Assembly (NCBI RefSeq): GCF_016862895.1
Contig: NZ_BONV01000043.1
Span: forward strand, 1 to 64,000
Length of the DNA stretch: 64,000 nt
Direction of reading: 5' to 3'
Origin: Planotetraspora kaengkrachanensis
GTDB taxonomy: Bacteria > Actinomycetota > Actinomycetes > Streptosporangiales > Streptosporangiaceae
Below, piece by piece: positions 54,456-62,772 of this stretch (its first letter is position 1; each line of letters starts with the position of its first letter). A program made the translations under genes and the position numbers. The notes under the pieces were generated by a model. That model did no database searches, was not told where the DNA came from, and was given only the letters and a program-made list of their open reading frames with translations.

Positions 54456-54887
54456 ATGAAGTTCCGGGCCCACGTTGAGCCACCTGAGCCCATGCGGGGC
54501 CTAGAAGTTCCGTCCGAGGTGGTGGCAGCGCTCGGCGGGGGTCCGCCGCCCGTGACGATCACAGTCAACGGGCACTCCTGGAAGAGCCGGGTCGCCCTCC
54601 TGCGCGGCCGCCACCTGCTCGGTCTCAGCAATGCCAACCGGCAGGCCGCAGGTGTTGCGATCGGCGACGAGGTCGAGGTCGAATTGGAGCTCGACACCGA
54701 GCCGCGCGTCGTCGTCGAGCCCGAGGACTTCGCACAGGCTCTGGACGCCGACCCCGTCACCCGCGCCGCGTACGACGATCTCGCGTACAGCCACAAACGT
54801 GAGCATGTACGCGCCATCGAGAGCGCGAAGAAGCCCGAGACGCGCCGGCGGCGTATCGAGAAGGCCATCACCACCCTGCGGGGCTGA
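54456..54887 (+). CDS. DUF1905/YdeI-like protein
   Basis: A 143-residue protein with a DUF1905 beta-barrel (MKFRAHVEPPEPMRGLEVP, VTITVNGHSWKSRVALL) followed by a YdeI/OmpD-associated helical tail with KREHVRAIESAKKPETRRRR. Function unknown. ATG at 54456 with CAGGAG upstream. Confidence 0.82.
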   Translation: MKFRAHVEPPEPMRGLEVPSEVVAALGGGPPPVTITVNGHSWKSRVALLRGRHLLGLSNANRQAAGVAIGDEVEVELELDTEPRVVVEPEDFAQALDADPVTRAAYDDLAYSHKREHVRAIESAKKPETRRRRIEKAITTLRG

Positions 54888-55255
54888 CCCTGAAGGTAAG
54901 ACTCCGGCGGCAATGCAATCACCGTGCGGAGGCAGCACCCCGCCCGACTCTCCCCGAAACAACAGATATGTCGAGACGCCGTCCGACCGGTCTGTACTTG
55001 TCTCTTGCCTTTGAGTTCGCGTTGGGCGCCGTGACCAAGTACTGGCCGCGCCGACCCACCTCGTCATCATGGGCATCCTCGCGCCGGCCAACTGGCCCGC
55101 CGACTGGCGCGACCTCCTGCGGGCTCCTGCCGGCGAGGAGCGGATCCCCGTGCTGGTCAAGCAGGCAGCGAACTGAGTTCCGTGGCCCGACGGTGTCACC
55201 GCGGGCCACGGCGTCCGACCTTCCTCACCCGTATCCGGAACAGGAGACCCGACGC
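54888..55255. pseudogene. Gene-poor stretch with an unrecognised coding remnant (about 55010-55176)
   Basis: Without a start codon the plus strand reads APTHLVIMGILAPANWPADW, then RDLLRAPAGEERIPVLVKQA and a stop at 55176. Codon use is coding-like, so it is probably the C-terminal end of a deleted gene. Family unknown. Confidence 0.35.
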
Positions 55256-55699
55256 ATGAAGGCCCCGCCTCGATCGCTCGCGCAGCGCATACAGGACACC
55301 CGGCGCCGCCTCGACGAAGACGTCGACGCCTGGGTGGCCACCGCCGACCGAGCGGGTACGCCGTATCTGGTGCCGCTGTCGTTCCTCTGGGACGGCGAGA
55401 CGCTGTTGATCTCGACGGCGGCGGGCAACCCCACGGCCCGCAATCTCCGTGCCGGCAGCCGGGTCCGGCTCACGATCGGGCCGACCCGCGACGTGGTCCT
55501 GATCGAAGGATCCGCGGTCGTCGCCGACGGGATCACCGACGAGGTCGCCGACGCGTTCGCGGCCAAGACCGGGTTCGACCCCCGCGAGCAGCGCGACTAC
55601 CCGTACTTCCACATCCTGCCGGAACTGATCCAGGCCTGGCGCGAGGTCAACGAGATCGCAGGACGGGATCTGATGGTCAACGGCAAGTGGCAGACGTAG
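55256..55699 (+). CDS. Pyridoxamine 5'-phosphate oxidase-like flavin/F420-binding protein
   Basis: A 147-residue split-barrel protein (DAWVATADRAGTPYLVPLSF, then LLISTAAGNPTARNLRAGSR). Related actinomycete proteins bind FMN, F420 or heme and reduce small substrates. The substrate is not evident. ATG at 55256 has CAGGAG upstream. Its end overlaps the integrase remnant on the other strand by 23 bp. Confidence 0.8.
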   Translation: MKAPPRSLAQRIQDTRRRLDEDVDAWVATADRAGTPYLVPLSFLWDGETLLISTAAGNPTARNLRAGSRVRLTIGPTRDVVLIEGSAVVADGITDEVADAFAAKTGFDPREQRDYPYFHILPELIQAWREVNEIAGRDLMVNGKWQT

Positions 55700-55905
55700 C
55701 GTCGATGGCGGCTTCCATCTCGCGTTTCACCGTGCTGATCTGGTCGTCCACGTCGCGGATCTCACCCTCCATGAGGTGCCCGTAGGTGTCCTTGGCGATG
55801 GCGATGCCGGCGTGTTCGAGAACTTCGGAGACCACGTGGAGCGGGGTTCCCTGAGCGAGCATGATCGAGGCGCCCGAGTGGGCGCGGTGGGCTTTGAGTG
55901 TCGAG
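55677..55905 (-). pseudogene. Tyrosine integrase, C-terminal remnant
   Basis: The minus strand reads STLKAHRAHSGASIMLAQG, then TPLHVVSEVLEHAGIAIAKD and TYGHLMEGE, the last part of a phage-type integrase with its nucleophile tyrosine. The 5' part is missing, the DLRH box is degraded, and the GNAT gene abuts the break. It probably drove one of the insertions at tRNA-Thr. Confidence 0.85.
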
Positions 55906-55910
55906 CGATG

Positions 55911-56516
55911 TCAACGGTTCGGCTGAGTTGGGTGCGGGGCGTTGGGGACGATGCCGAGCATGTCGTTGGTAAGGCCCCATCGCCCATGACCTCGCCACGC
56001 ACCGTCGATGAACAGGAGATCGGGCGAGTAACCTTCGTAACGGAAGCCGTGGCGTTGGACCAGTTTGATGGACGCTTGGTTCTCGGGCCGGATCTGCGCT
56101 TCCAGCCGATGTAACCGCAGCTCCTGGAACGCGTGGCGCAGCACCAGGCCAAGGCCTTCTGACATGTACCCGCGACCGGCGTAGGGCGCGAAGGCCGCGT
56201 AGCCCAGCGAGCCGTTCTGGAAGCGCCCACGAATGATGCTGTTGATGTTGACATTGCCTGCAATGGCACCGGTGTCGCGCAGACATACCAGCAAGCCTTC
56301 GGCAGATCGTCCCTCATCGAATCGACTAAGGAACGTCTGGAACGCCTCCGGGGTCGAAGGCAGATTCAATCCGACGCTGGCATGGACCCGTTCAAGTAAC
56401 TCGTCTTGATCATGACTGGTGATGCGGCGCAAGGCCACGCGAGGAGAGCGCCCAAGGTCAACGTTGGACGCCCCTGCAGTTTGCTCGGTTTCCTCAATCC
56501 CGCCGCTCTCAATCAC
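55911..56516 (-). CDS. GNAT-family acetyltransferase (RimJ/RimL-like)
   Basis: A 201-residue acetyltransferase. FAPYAGRGYMSEGLGLVLRH (about 112-131) is the acetyl-CoA loop, and LEAQIRPENQASIKLVQRHG is typical of RimJ/RimL-like enzymes. GTG at 56516 gives a normal length; the frame runs upstream into the tRNA-like repeat. Target unknown. Confidence 0.8.
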   Translation of the reverse strand: MIESGGIEETEQTAGASNVDLGRSPRVALRRITSHDQDELLERVHASVGLNLPSTPEAFQTFLSRFDEGRSAEGLLVCLRDTGAIAGNVNINSIIRGRFQNGSLGYAAFAPYAGRGYMSEGLGLVLRHAFQELRLHRLEAQIRPENQASIKLVQRHGFRYEGYSPDLLFIDGAWRGHGRWGLTNDMLGIVPNAPHPTQPNR

Positions 56517-56616
56517 GGACGGAACGCTATCGCGCGGCGGCGCCTCGGCCAGATCGGCATCCAGGGGCAGCACGATCCGCCCACCCACACCAGCGACGGC
56601 CACGACACCCACCCGT

Positions 56617-56732
56617 GGTTCGATTCCCCGAGTCGGCTCCCATGTCAAAGGCCTCTTGCGATCAACGCAAGAGGCCCTTTCGATCTCCGTACGGCGGTGA
56701 TGTACAGCTACGTCCTCACCCGCCGTTGAGGC
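56617..56732 (+). repeat. tRNA-Thr 3' end and flank, copy C
   Basis: About 116 bp matches the end of tRNA-Thr, its terminator and downstream flank at 48351-48470 with scattered differences. The T arm, TCGGCTCCCATGTCAAAGGC, a hairpin (56647-56680) and TTTCGATCTCCGTAC are retained. It cannot form a tRNA. Confidence 0.9.
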
Positions 56733-56781
56733 CTCCGTCTCATGCGGTCACCTGGAAATCAATGAATCCGCGAGGCAGGCT

Positions 56782-57759
56782 TCAGTATTTGCCGTCGTAG
56801 GACTCCTTGTAGAAACCTCGGTGATCAGAGGACGTGGTCATGATCGAGTAGATGACGGCGCCGGCCACGCTGAGATAAATCGGCCACGCGGCCCGCAGGA
56901 AAGTCGGATCCTGAGTCCAATCGCGCAGTGGATACCCATAAGAATTGAATTCGCGGTACCAGACGAATGAATCCCAGTCCCGGCCTCCCACTTGCATGTT
57001 GCCGGTCGAAGAGGCGGCGATGGTCGGTGCTCCGTTGACATCGCCGCCCACGCTGAACCAGCCGTGCCAGGTGCCGCCGTACTCCTGCCATTGCAAATAG
57101 ACGTGGTTGTCGGTGCCGGTGTGCGCGGCGTAAAGCCGATGAGTGCCCGGGTTCCAGGTCACAGTGGGGTAGCTGTAAGTACGTCCACCCAAATTCTGGG
57201 CGTTCTGCCAGCTGTTGCCGTTGAAGAAGCTGCCCCACATGCCGAAGTCGGACCCGCTGCGGTAGGCCATGTAGAGCTCCCGTGAGCCCGCACCCACTTG
57301 AGCGACCGATACGGGAGTCGACAACTGCGTCGTCTGGCCGGCGATCGCGTGCCAACCTGACCAGTTGAGGTAGTCGTCGTAGGTGGCCCAGTAAATTCGA
57401 CCATCCGTTCCGGTATGGAAGAGGGCGAATCCACTGCGACCCCAGGGAACGATTGTGGGAGAGGCCCAGGACACCGCCCCGTCGAGCCGGAACGCCTGTC
57501 CGGTGTCGCCATAGGACGCCCATAGGTAACTGGTGTCGTCGTTGGCTCTCCACACCCTGAACAGGTGGCCTCCATTCCTTGCTTCAGCGATCGTTCCTGT
57601 CGCATAGAGGTTCTGGTTGCCGTTTACTCTTTCGGTCTTCCAGTAGTCCCACTCGCCCGGTGCGGTGGCGGCGGACGCCGGGGTCCCGGTCACGATCAGG
57701 ACCGAGAACGCAGCCACCAGAGCAATGGCCGCGGATCGCCATTTTTTCCGCCAAAACAT
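56782..57759 (-). CDS. Secreted beta-propeller-like (PLL/lectin-like) protein
   Basis: A 325-residue protein with a signal peptide (IALVAAFSVLIVTGTPASAA, about 12-31) and several roughly 50-residue repeats rich in Trp/Tyr (FALFHTGTDGRIYWATYDDY, RLYAAHTGTDNHVYLQWQEY, ELYMAYRSGSDFGMWGSFF), the look of PLL-type fucose-binding or similar beta-propellers. No catalytic residues seen. Probably sugar- or surface-binding in the medium. Confidence 0.75.
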   Translation of the reverse strand: MFWRKKWRSAAIALVAAFSVLIVTGTPASAATAPGEWDYWKTERVNGNQNLYATGTIAEARNGGHLFRVWRANDDTSYLWASYGDTGQAFRLDGAVSWASPTIVPWGRSGFALFHTGTDGRIYWATYDDYLNWSGWHAIAGQTTQLSTPVSVAQVGAGSRELYMAYRSGSDFGMWGSFFNGNSWQNAQNLGGRTYSYPTVTWNPGTHRLYAAHTGTDNHVYLQWQEYGGTWHGWFSVGGDVNGAPTIAASSTGNMQVGGRDWDSFVWYREFNSYGYPLRDWTQDPTFLRAAWPIYLSVAGAVIYSIMTTSSDHRGFYKESYDGKY

Positions 57760-58025
57760 AAATTCTCCATTAAGAGTGATGAGTCCATAGGACGAGATGA
57801 GCTCAACGCGTCAGAGACGCGAATCATGCGCGGATCCGAATCGAGGATGCGTTGCCGATGGCCCAGTGCGGGCGCGGCCGCTCCACTCGTTGGAGCTTCC
57901 CGCTGGAGGGTGTCGCACGTCGTCGAGTTCGGATGCCGGGTGTCCGGTCGCGGCCGGCGCGATCGGATCACGTTCCGGGCCGGTCGAACTCGCCGGGGGA
58001 GAAGCCTGCCTCGTGTGGTGTCCGG
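57760..58025. other. Gene-free island spacer
   Basis: A 266-bp spacer with no supported gene; it must hold the promoter of the beta-propeller gene near 57770. Confidence 0.4.
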
Positions 58026-58664
58026 TCAGCTCGGCCAGGGCGAGCCGACGATGCGTTCGACGGTCGTCGTGCGCTGGAAGCCGGGGATGAAGTGCTCGAG
58101 CACGTCGGAGTTCACGGTGCCATCCGTGGTTTCCGGCCGGTTCTTGAGTCCGTCGACGTAGGCCCGCAGGAACTCGTTCTTGAAGTCCCCTCGTGGGTGG
58201 ACGGCGAGGATTTCGGCCAACTGATCGTGTTCCAGTCCGTCCAGGCCGAAGCCGAGCACGTCGGTCAGGACGCCGAGCTGCATGGTCGCGATTTCCGGGG
58301 CCATCCGGCCGGGGATGCCCGGCGTGGTGTGCAGCGCGATCGCCGTCCAGACGGTCTCTGCGGCGGCCGTCGAGAAACCCCGGTCCAGGAGGAACTTGCC
58401 CGCGTGGTCGGCGCCGTCGACTTCGAAGCGCTGCTCGACGTCGGAAAAGGGAGTCAGTAGGCCGGCGTCGTGGAACATGGCCGCCAGGTAGAGCAGTTCC
58501 GGGTCCGGGTTCACGCCGAGCTTGTGGGCGTGAATCAGGCTGAAGAAGAAGACCCGCCGCGAGTGGTGGTAGATGAGGGGGCTGGTCGTCTCCTGGATGA
58601 GGCTGGTCGCTTCGGCGACCGCCGCTGTCTCGGGAATCTCCAACCCTGCGATGACCTCTGGCAT
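58026..58664 (-). CDS. HD-domain hydrolase, cyanamide-hydratase-like
   Basis: A 212-residue metal-dependent HD protein. YHHSRRVFFF (His near 33), AAMFHDAGLL (HD pair near 60) and ADHAGKFLLDRG plus ALHTTPGIPG match the cyanamide hydratase/DDI2 group. It may hydrate nitriles or cyanamide, but this is by similarity. ATG at 58664 is chosen as the MPEVIAGLEIP start. Confidence 0.82.
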   Translation of the reverse strand: MPEVIAGLEIPETAAVAEATSLIQETTSPLIYHHSRRVFFFSLIHAHKLGVNPDPELLYLAAMFHDAGLLTPFSDVEQRFEVDGADHAGKFLLDRGFSTAAAETVWTAIALHTTPGIPGRMAPEIATMQLGVLTDVLGFGLDGLEHDQLAEILAVHPRGDFKNEFLRAYVDGLKNRPETTDGTVNSDVLEHFIPGFQRTTTVERIVGSPWPS

Positions 58665-58805
58665 GACCTCTGACTTTCGGGAAGTATGTCGAGCTGTGGA
58701 CCGTGTGTCCGACATCCAGGCTGCCCACCGATCGGCGTGCGGCGCTGCCTCCGTCCGGCCAGGAACCACCTACATCCGGACAGGGCGAAATCGCAGCCGT
58801 GTGCT

Positions 58806-58834
58806 CCCCAAGGCGGCTCCCATGTCAGAGGCCC
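58806..58834 (+). repeat. tRNA-Thr 3' end, copy D
   Basis: CCCCAAGGCGGCTCCCATGT followed by CA is identical to the end of tRNA-Thr and its first flank bases. It forms the junction to the truncated DUF4097 gene. Confidence 0.88.
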
Positions 58835-59149
58835 AAGTGGCTCGACGAGGCCGCGAACGCCCGCCTCGCCGCCGTCGCCGGTGACGTCTCGGTCGGCCGC
58901 CTCACCGGGGCCGCGGAGATCAGCACCAGCAAGGGCGACACCCGTGTCGCCGAGGCCGTACGCGGCACAGTCGTGCTGCGCACCGAGGCCGGCCAGATCT
59001 CGGTCGGCGCCGCCCCCGGCGTCTCGGCCTCGCTGGACGCCGGCACCTCCTACGGCCGGATCCACAACGGGCTCATGAACCACGGCACCGCCGAACTCGA
59101 CATCCACGCGACCACCGCCTACGGCGACATCGTCGCCCGCAGCCTGTGA
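58835..59149 (+). pseudogene. DUF4097-family beta-strand repeat protein, C-terminal remnant
   Basis: From the att copy at 58834 the plus strand reads VAGDVSVGRLTGAAEISTSK, VRGTVVLRTEAGQISVG and SYGRIHNGLM with repeating beta strands, the C-terminal half of DUF4097 proteins, which are commonly encoded with DrrAB-type ABC exporters. The 5' part was cut by the integration. Stop at 59147. Confidence 0.8.
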
Positions 59150-59292
59150 CCGGCGTCCCCACCGACTCCCCGCCCACCGTCCTGCGCCGGCTCGCCGAAT
59201 ACCAGCCCTTCACTCCGATCATGGAGACCATCCGCGGCCTCCTCCTCGGCACCCCCGTCGGCGCCAACAAGGACACCTTCAACGAGGCCTGA
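59146..59292 (+). pseudogene. Fragment of an ABC-2 permease (DrrB-like)
   Basis: A 48-residue frame contains YQPFTPIMETIRGLLLGTPV, the conserved segment of DrrB-type permeases, then ends in unrelated residues. Its GTG overlaps the DUF4097 stop. The ATPase gene and most of the permease are missing, so an internal deletion fused the ends. Confidence 0.65.
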
Positions 59293-59309
59293 CCATGAAC
59301 CGGTCGAAC

Positions 59310-59341
59310 AGGGCCGTCAGACCGACAGGTCTGACGGCCCT
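59310..59341. terminator. Terminator in the spacer between permease fragment and SDR
   Basis: A 14-bp perfect stem AGGGCCGTCAGACC/GGTCTGACGGCCCT with a four-base loop, followed by CCCTTT. Confidence 0.8.
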
Positions 59342-59415
59342 GACCCTTTCGCCCGTCGCACCCTGGGGCCTGGCCGGCCATGTGCGGCCGGACGCCACTG
59401 GAGTGGGGGTACGCG

Positions 59416-60168
59416 TCAGGCGTTGAAGCCGCCGTCGACGTTTAACGTGGCACCGGTCACGAAGGTGGCGTCCGGACCGACGAGGAACGCGATGGCGGCG
59501 GCCATCTCCTCAGGCCGGCCGTACCGTCCCAGTGCGTTCATCGAGCGCTGCACATCGGCGAACGGCCCGACATCGGGGTTCATGTCGGTGCTGATCGAGC
59601 TCGCCTGCACCGCGTTGACGGTGATGCCACGCGGACCGAGGTCGCGCGCCCACGCACGGGTGTACGCGGTGATCGCCGCCTTGGTCGCGGAATAATCACC
59701 GAGGCCGGGGAAGGGGGTACGGTCGCCCGCCGTGGATCCCACGGAGACGATCCGGCCGCCCGCGCCCATCACCGTGGAGGCGGCGCGCGTGACGGCCACG
59801 ACTCCCGCGACGTTGATGGCGTATTGCCGGCCCATCGCCTCCCAGTCGGTTTCCTCGGCGTCGATGGGGCCGGTCACGAAGACTCCGGCGTTGTTGACGA
59901 GGATGTCGAGCCGGCCGAACGCCGCCACGACCTTGTCGACCAGGTTCGCCGCCTGTTCCGGGTCGGCCTGGTCGGACGCGAAGGCCTCCGCCCGGGTGCC
60001 GCGCTGCTCGATCGTCGACACCACACTCTTCGCCCGCTCGGACGAGGACACGTACGTGATGGCGACATCCGCTCCGTCTTCGGCGAGACGCAGAGCCGTG
60101 GCCGTTCCGATGCCGCGCGAGCCACCGGTGACCAGTGCCACCTTTCCCGCCAGGGGTTGACGAGTCAT
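59416..60168 (-). CDS. Short-chain dehydrogenase/reductase (3-oxoacyl-ACP reductase-like)
   Basis: A 250-residue oxidoreductase. TGGSRGIGTATALRLA (about 14-29), NNAGV, and GDYSATKAAITAY with the catalytic Tyr/Lys are intact. Likely NADP-dependent. Substrate unknown. ATG at 60168 removes a seven-residue extension. Part of the second TetR/SDR/Rossmann module. Confidence 0.88.
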   Translation of the reverse strand: MTRQPLAGKVALVTGGSRGIGTATALRLAEDGADVAITYVSSSERAKSVVSTIEQRGTRAEAFASDQADPEQAANLVDKVVAAFGRLDILVNNAGVFVTGPIDAEETDWEAMGRQYAINVAGVVAVTRAASTVMGAGGRIVSVGSTAGDRTPFPGLGDYSATKAAITAYTRAWARDLGPRGITVNAVQASSISTDMNPDVGPFADVQRSMNALGRYGRPEEMAAAIAFLVGPDATFVTGATLNVDGGFNA

Positions 60169-60296
60169 GACGCTCCTGCTTTCTTTCATCTAGGGGTTGC
60201 CGCCGGGACCGGTTCGGGGCCGATCACGTAGGCGTTCATTCCGGGGTGGGGCCAACCGGAGGGCCTGGCTGAGGCACCGGATGCCCGGGCCGGCGG

Positions 60297-60896
60297 TCAG
60301 TCGACCTTCACCAGGTGGTGCGTGGGAAGCGTGCCGCCGGGAAACTGGAGGAGACGGGATCCGACGGCGAGCGGACCGAGGTCCAGGCCGAAGAAGCCGA
60401 GGCGGTCGATCAGCGCTCGCACCGTCTGCCGTGCCGCATGGTCGTCTCCCGACAGGAAGAGGACCCGGCGACCTCCGCGCGCGGCGGGATCGGCGGTCAG
60501 CAGGCCGGGACTCAGGTGGCCGAAGGCCTTCACGACGCGCGCGCCGGGGACCATGCCCGCGAAGACCTCGCTCGAAGTCTTGCCGTGCAGTTCGAACGGC
60601 TGGAACAGCGGCGCCTCGATGGAGTTGTTCGTGTCGATGACGATCCGGCCGTTCCACTCGGGCAGGCCTGCCATGGCGCGAGGCAGTTTGGACCAGTTCA
60701 CCGCGACGAACACGATGTCCTGCTCGGCCGCCTGTTCCCGGGTCCCCGCGTGGACGTGGGGTCCCAGACGCTTCGCGAGATCGGCGAGCGTGTCCGGCCC
60801 GCGGCTGTTGGAGATGGTGACGTCGATGCCCGCTCGGGACAGGATCTCGGCCATCGCCGAACCGATGGCGCCGGCACCGATGATTCCGATGCTCAT
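60297..60896 (-). CDS. NADP-binding F420-reductase-like Rossmann protein
   Basis: A 199-residue protein with GAGAIGSAMAEILSRAG (about 7-23), VIDTNNSIE and KAFGHLSPG, the pattern of Fno-like NADPH oxidoreductases. Upstream of the SDR on the same strand and divergent from the TetR gene. Ligand inferred only. Confidence 0.83.
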   Translation of the reverse strand: MSIGIIGAGAIGSAMAEILSRAGIDVTISNSRGPDTLADLAKRLGPHVHAGTREQAAEQDIVFVAVNWSKLPRAMAGLPEWNGRIVIDTNNSIEAPLFQPFELHGKTSSEVFAGMVPGARVVKAFGHLSPGLLTADPAARGGRRVLFLSGDDHAARQTVRALIDRLGFFGLDLGPLAVGSRLLQFPGGTLPTHHLVKVD

Positions 60897-61003
60897 ATGC
60901 AGGTGCTCCTAGGTAGATGACGCTGAGGCGGCGAAGTGATCGCCAAGGCGTTCCCGGCTCCGGCAGCACATCTGAAGCCGGCCACCAGTTGTTGAGCGCG
61001 CGT

Positions 61004-61058
61004 TCTCAAATGAGTTTGAGAGTGTGCGTTCTCAAATCGGACGGTAACAGGTTTGAGA
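61004..61058. promoter_or_regulatory. Tandem TetR operators TCTCAAA-N4-TTTGAGA and a second pair
   Basis: A perfect inverted repeat TCTCAAATGAGTTTGAGA lies at 61004-61021. A second pair of the same arms lies at 61030-61036 and 61052-61058 with a 15-bp gap. GCGTTCTCAAA also repeats directly. They fill the divergent spacer before the TetR gene. Confidence 0.75.
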
Positions 61059-61089
61059 GTGAGCGTTCAACTTGGGGTATCGTTCGATC

Positions 61090-61683
61090 GTGGCTCGACC
61101 CCGAACCTTCGACGAACAGGACGTCATCGACCGCGCCATGGAGTTGTTCTGGACGCGGGGCTATGAGACGACGTCGATCACCGACCTGACCTCGGCGCTC
61201 GGCGTGCATCCGGGCACGCTCTACCGCACCTTCGGCGACAAGCACGCCCTCTTCCTGCGCGCACTCGCCCGCTACCGCGAACGCCTGGCCGACGATTTCG
61301 GCCCCTCGCTGGCGGAGGGGGGCCCGGTCCTGCCCCGGATCCGGGCCGTGCTGATCGGCTGGATCGACCTGGCCGCGCAGGAGGAGCAGCCCCGCGGGTG
61401 CCTGATCGCCAACACCGCGGGCGAAGTCCTCCCCGGAGACGACGAGGTCGCCAGCAGTGTGCGCTGCGTCTTCTCCGTCGTGGAGGACGGCTTTCTGCAA
61501 GGACTGCGTGCCGCCGCCCGGCAGGGAGAGATCTCAGCCGCGGTCGACCTCCCCGCCGCGGCCGCCATGCTCACCATGCTCCTCGAAGGGCTGCAGGTGA
61601 TCGTCAAGGCCGACCCCGATCCGCGCCGGCTCGTCTCCGCCGTGGACACGGCCCTGCTGTCCCTCGCGTCGGTACGCGGCTGA
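61090..61683 (+). CDS. TetR-family transcriptional regulator
   Basis: A 197-residue repressor (RTFDEQDVIDRAMELFWTRG, then TDLTSALGVHPGTLYRTFGD) with a C-terminal ligand domain containing RGCLIANTAGE, typical of AcrR-like regulators. GTG at 61090 is preferred; longer in-frame starts overlap the operators. Divergent from the Rossmann/SDR genes it probably controls. Confidence 0.9.
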   Translation: MARPRTFDEQDVIDRAMELFWTRGYETTSITDLTSALGVHPGTLYRTFGDKHALFLRALARYRERLADDFGPSLAEGGPVLPRIRAVLIGWIDLAAQEEQPRGCLIANTAGEVLPGDDEVASSVRCVFSVVEDGFLQGLRAAARQGEISAAVDLPAAAAMLTMLLEGLQVIVKADPDPRRLVSAVDTALLSLASVRG

Positions 61684-62655
61684 GGCTCCCTCCTCGGCAG
61701 GCCCGGAGCCTGGGAGAGGACAGTCCGGCCTGGTCAGGCTGTAATACGAGATCGCGGCGACGAGCAGGCCCAAGCCCCAGAGCGTGTAGCCGAACATCTC
61801 CATCAACAGCCTCCACACCGTGGCACCGGCCAGGTTGCCCTTGCCGAGGATCCACGCCGTCATCCCGGCCAGGCCGAAGTAGCCGGTCAGGCTCGCGCCG
61901 ACGAAGAGGGCGGGGCCGAGCACGAGCCATCGCGGCACCCTGCGCCCGGCAAGCGGCACCACCCAGCGCGGCCAGATCCGTCCCCAGCGATGGACCAGTG
62001 CCGGCGGCAGCAAGGTGCCGGCGAGAACCAGCAGGACGACGAAGAGCGTGAACGGTGAATCGAGTGCGAGCGGCAACGGCCTGCCCGCCTCGAGGTCGTC
62101 GATCACCAGCGCGGTCACGCGAGCGGCGCACCCCGCGACCGCGACGTACGCGGCGAGATACGCCCACCTCGGCGCGGGGTCGGTGCGATGCTCGGGCGAG
62201 CGGCCATGGACCCGGCCGCAGCCGGAGCAGGCCCGTCGGATCCGGTGCTGTTCGGCGACGGCGCACGCCAGTGTCAGCGCCCCGCCCGTCATCCCCGCTG
62301 CGCGGGTGAGCAGGCTCGCCCAGTCGTCGTACTGGGCGAACAACATGGCGGCGAGGCTGATGGCGAGCATGTAGGAGTAAAGGATCAGGCCGATTCCGGC
62401 CACCCACGCCGCCACCACCAGGGTCCGGCGTACGGACGCCGCCCAGCGGCGTCCGGTCCCGGCCGCGATCAGTGAGCACACCGCCGCCGCAGAAAGGGCG
62501 AGCGTCACAGCAGCCCATCGGCCGGGCGAGAACGGCTCGTCAGGTGGGGCGAAGGGCGACCCGGGATCGGCCGGCCACCACACGTGGGCCGCACCGTAGG
62601 CGAAGGTCCACACCGCCGCCGCACGCGGCCGCCATCTCGCGGATCTGAGTGCCAT
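61534..62655 (-). CDS. Polytopic membrane protein of unknown function, C-terminus antisense to tetR
   Basis: A 373-residue protein with about seven to eight hydrophobic segments and a cytoplasmic CSGCG pair (near 143-146). No family is recognised. The last about 50 residues lie on the opposite strand of the TetR gene and have the His/Gly/Glu-rich look of antisense coding, so the natural stop may have been lost. ATG at 62655. Confidence 0.65.
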   Translation of the reverse strand: MALRSARWRPRAAAVWTFAYGAAHVWWPADPGSPFAPPDEPFSPGRWAAVTLALSAAAVCSLIAAGTGRRWAASVRRTLVVAAWVAGIGLILYSYMLAISLAAMLFAQYDDWASLLTRAAGMTGGALTLACAVAEQHRIRRACSGCGRVHGRSPEHRTDPAPRWAYLAAYVAVAGCAARVTALVIDDLEAGRPLPLALDSPFTLFVVLLVLAGTLLPPALVHRWGRIWPRWVVPLAGRRVPRWLVLGPALFVGASLTGYFGLAGMTAWILGKGNLAGATVWRLLMEMFGYTLWGLGLLVAAISYYSLTRPDCPLPGSGPAEEGASAAYRREGQQGRVHGGDEPARIGVGLDDHLQPFEEHGEHGGRGGEVDRG

Positions 62656-62772
62656 GCCGTCGACTATTCCGGCCGCCGGTGCAAGTCGGCTCCCCCCGAT
62701 GGGGGAACATCATCCCCTGCCAGGGGGAACCGGCTTCACGCCTGATCGGCGGATCTGTCGGGCGCGCGGGCG

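Noticed and set aside
48372-58805. An intact prophage or conjugative element
   Set aside because: No structural, replication, relaxase or packaging genes are seen. Only an integrase tail and repeats remain.
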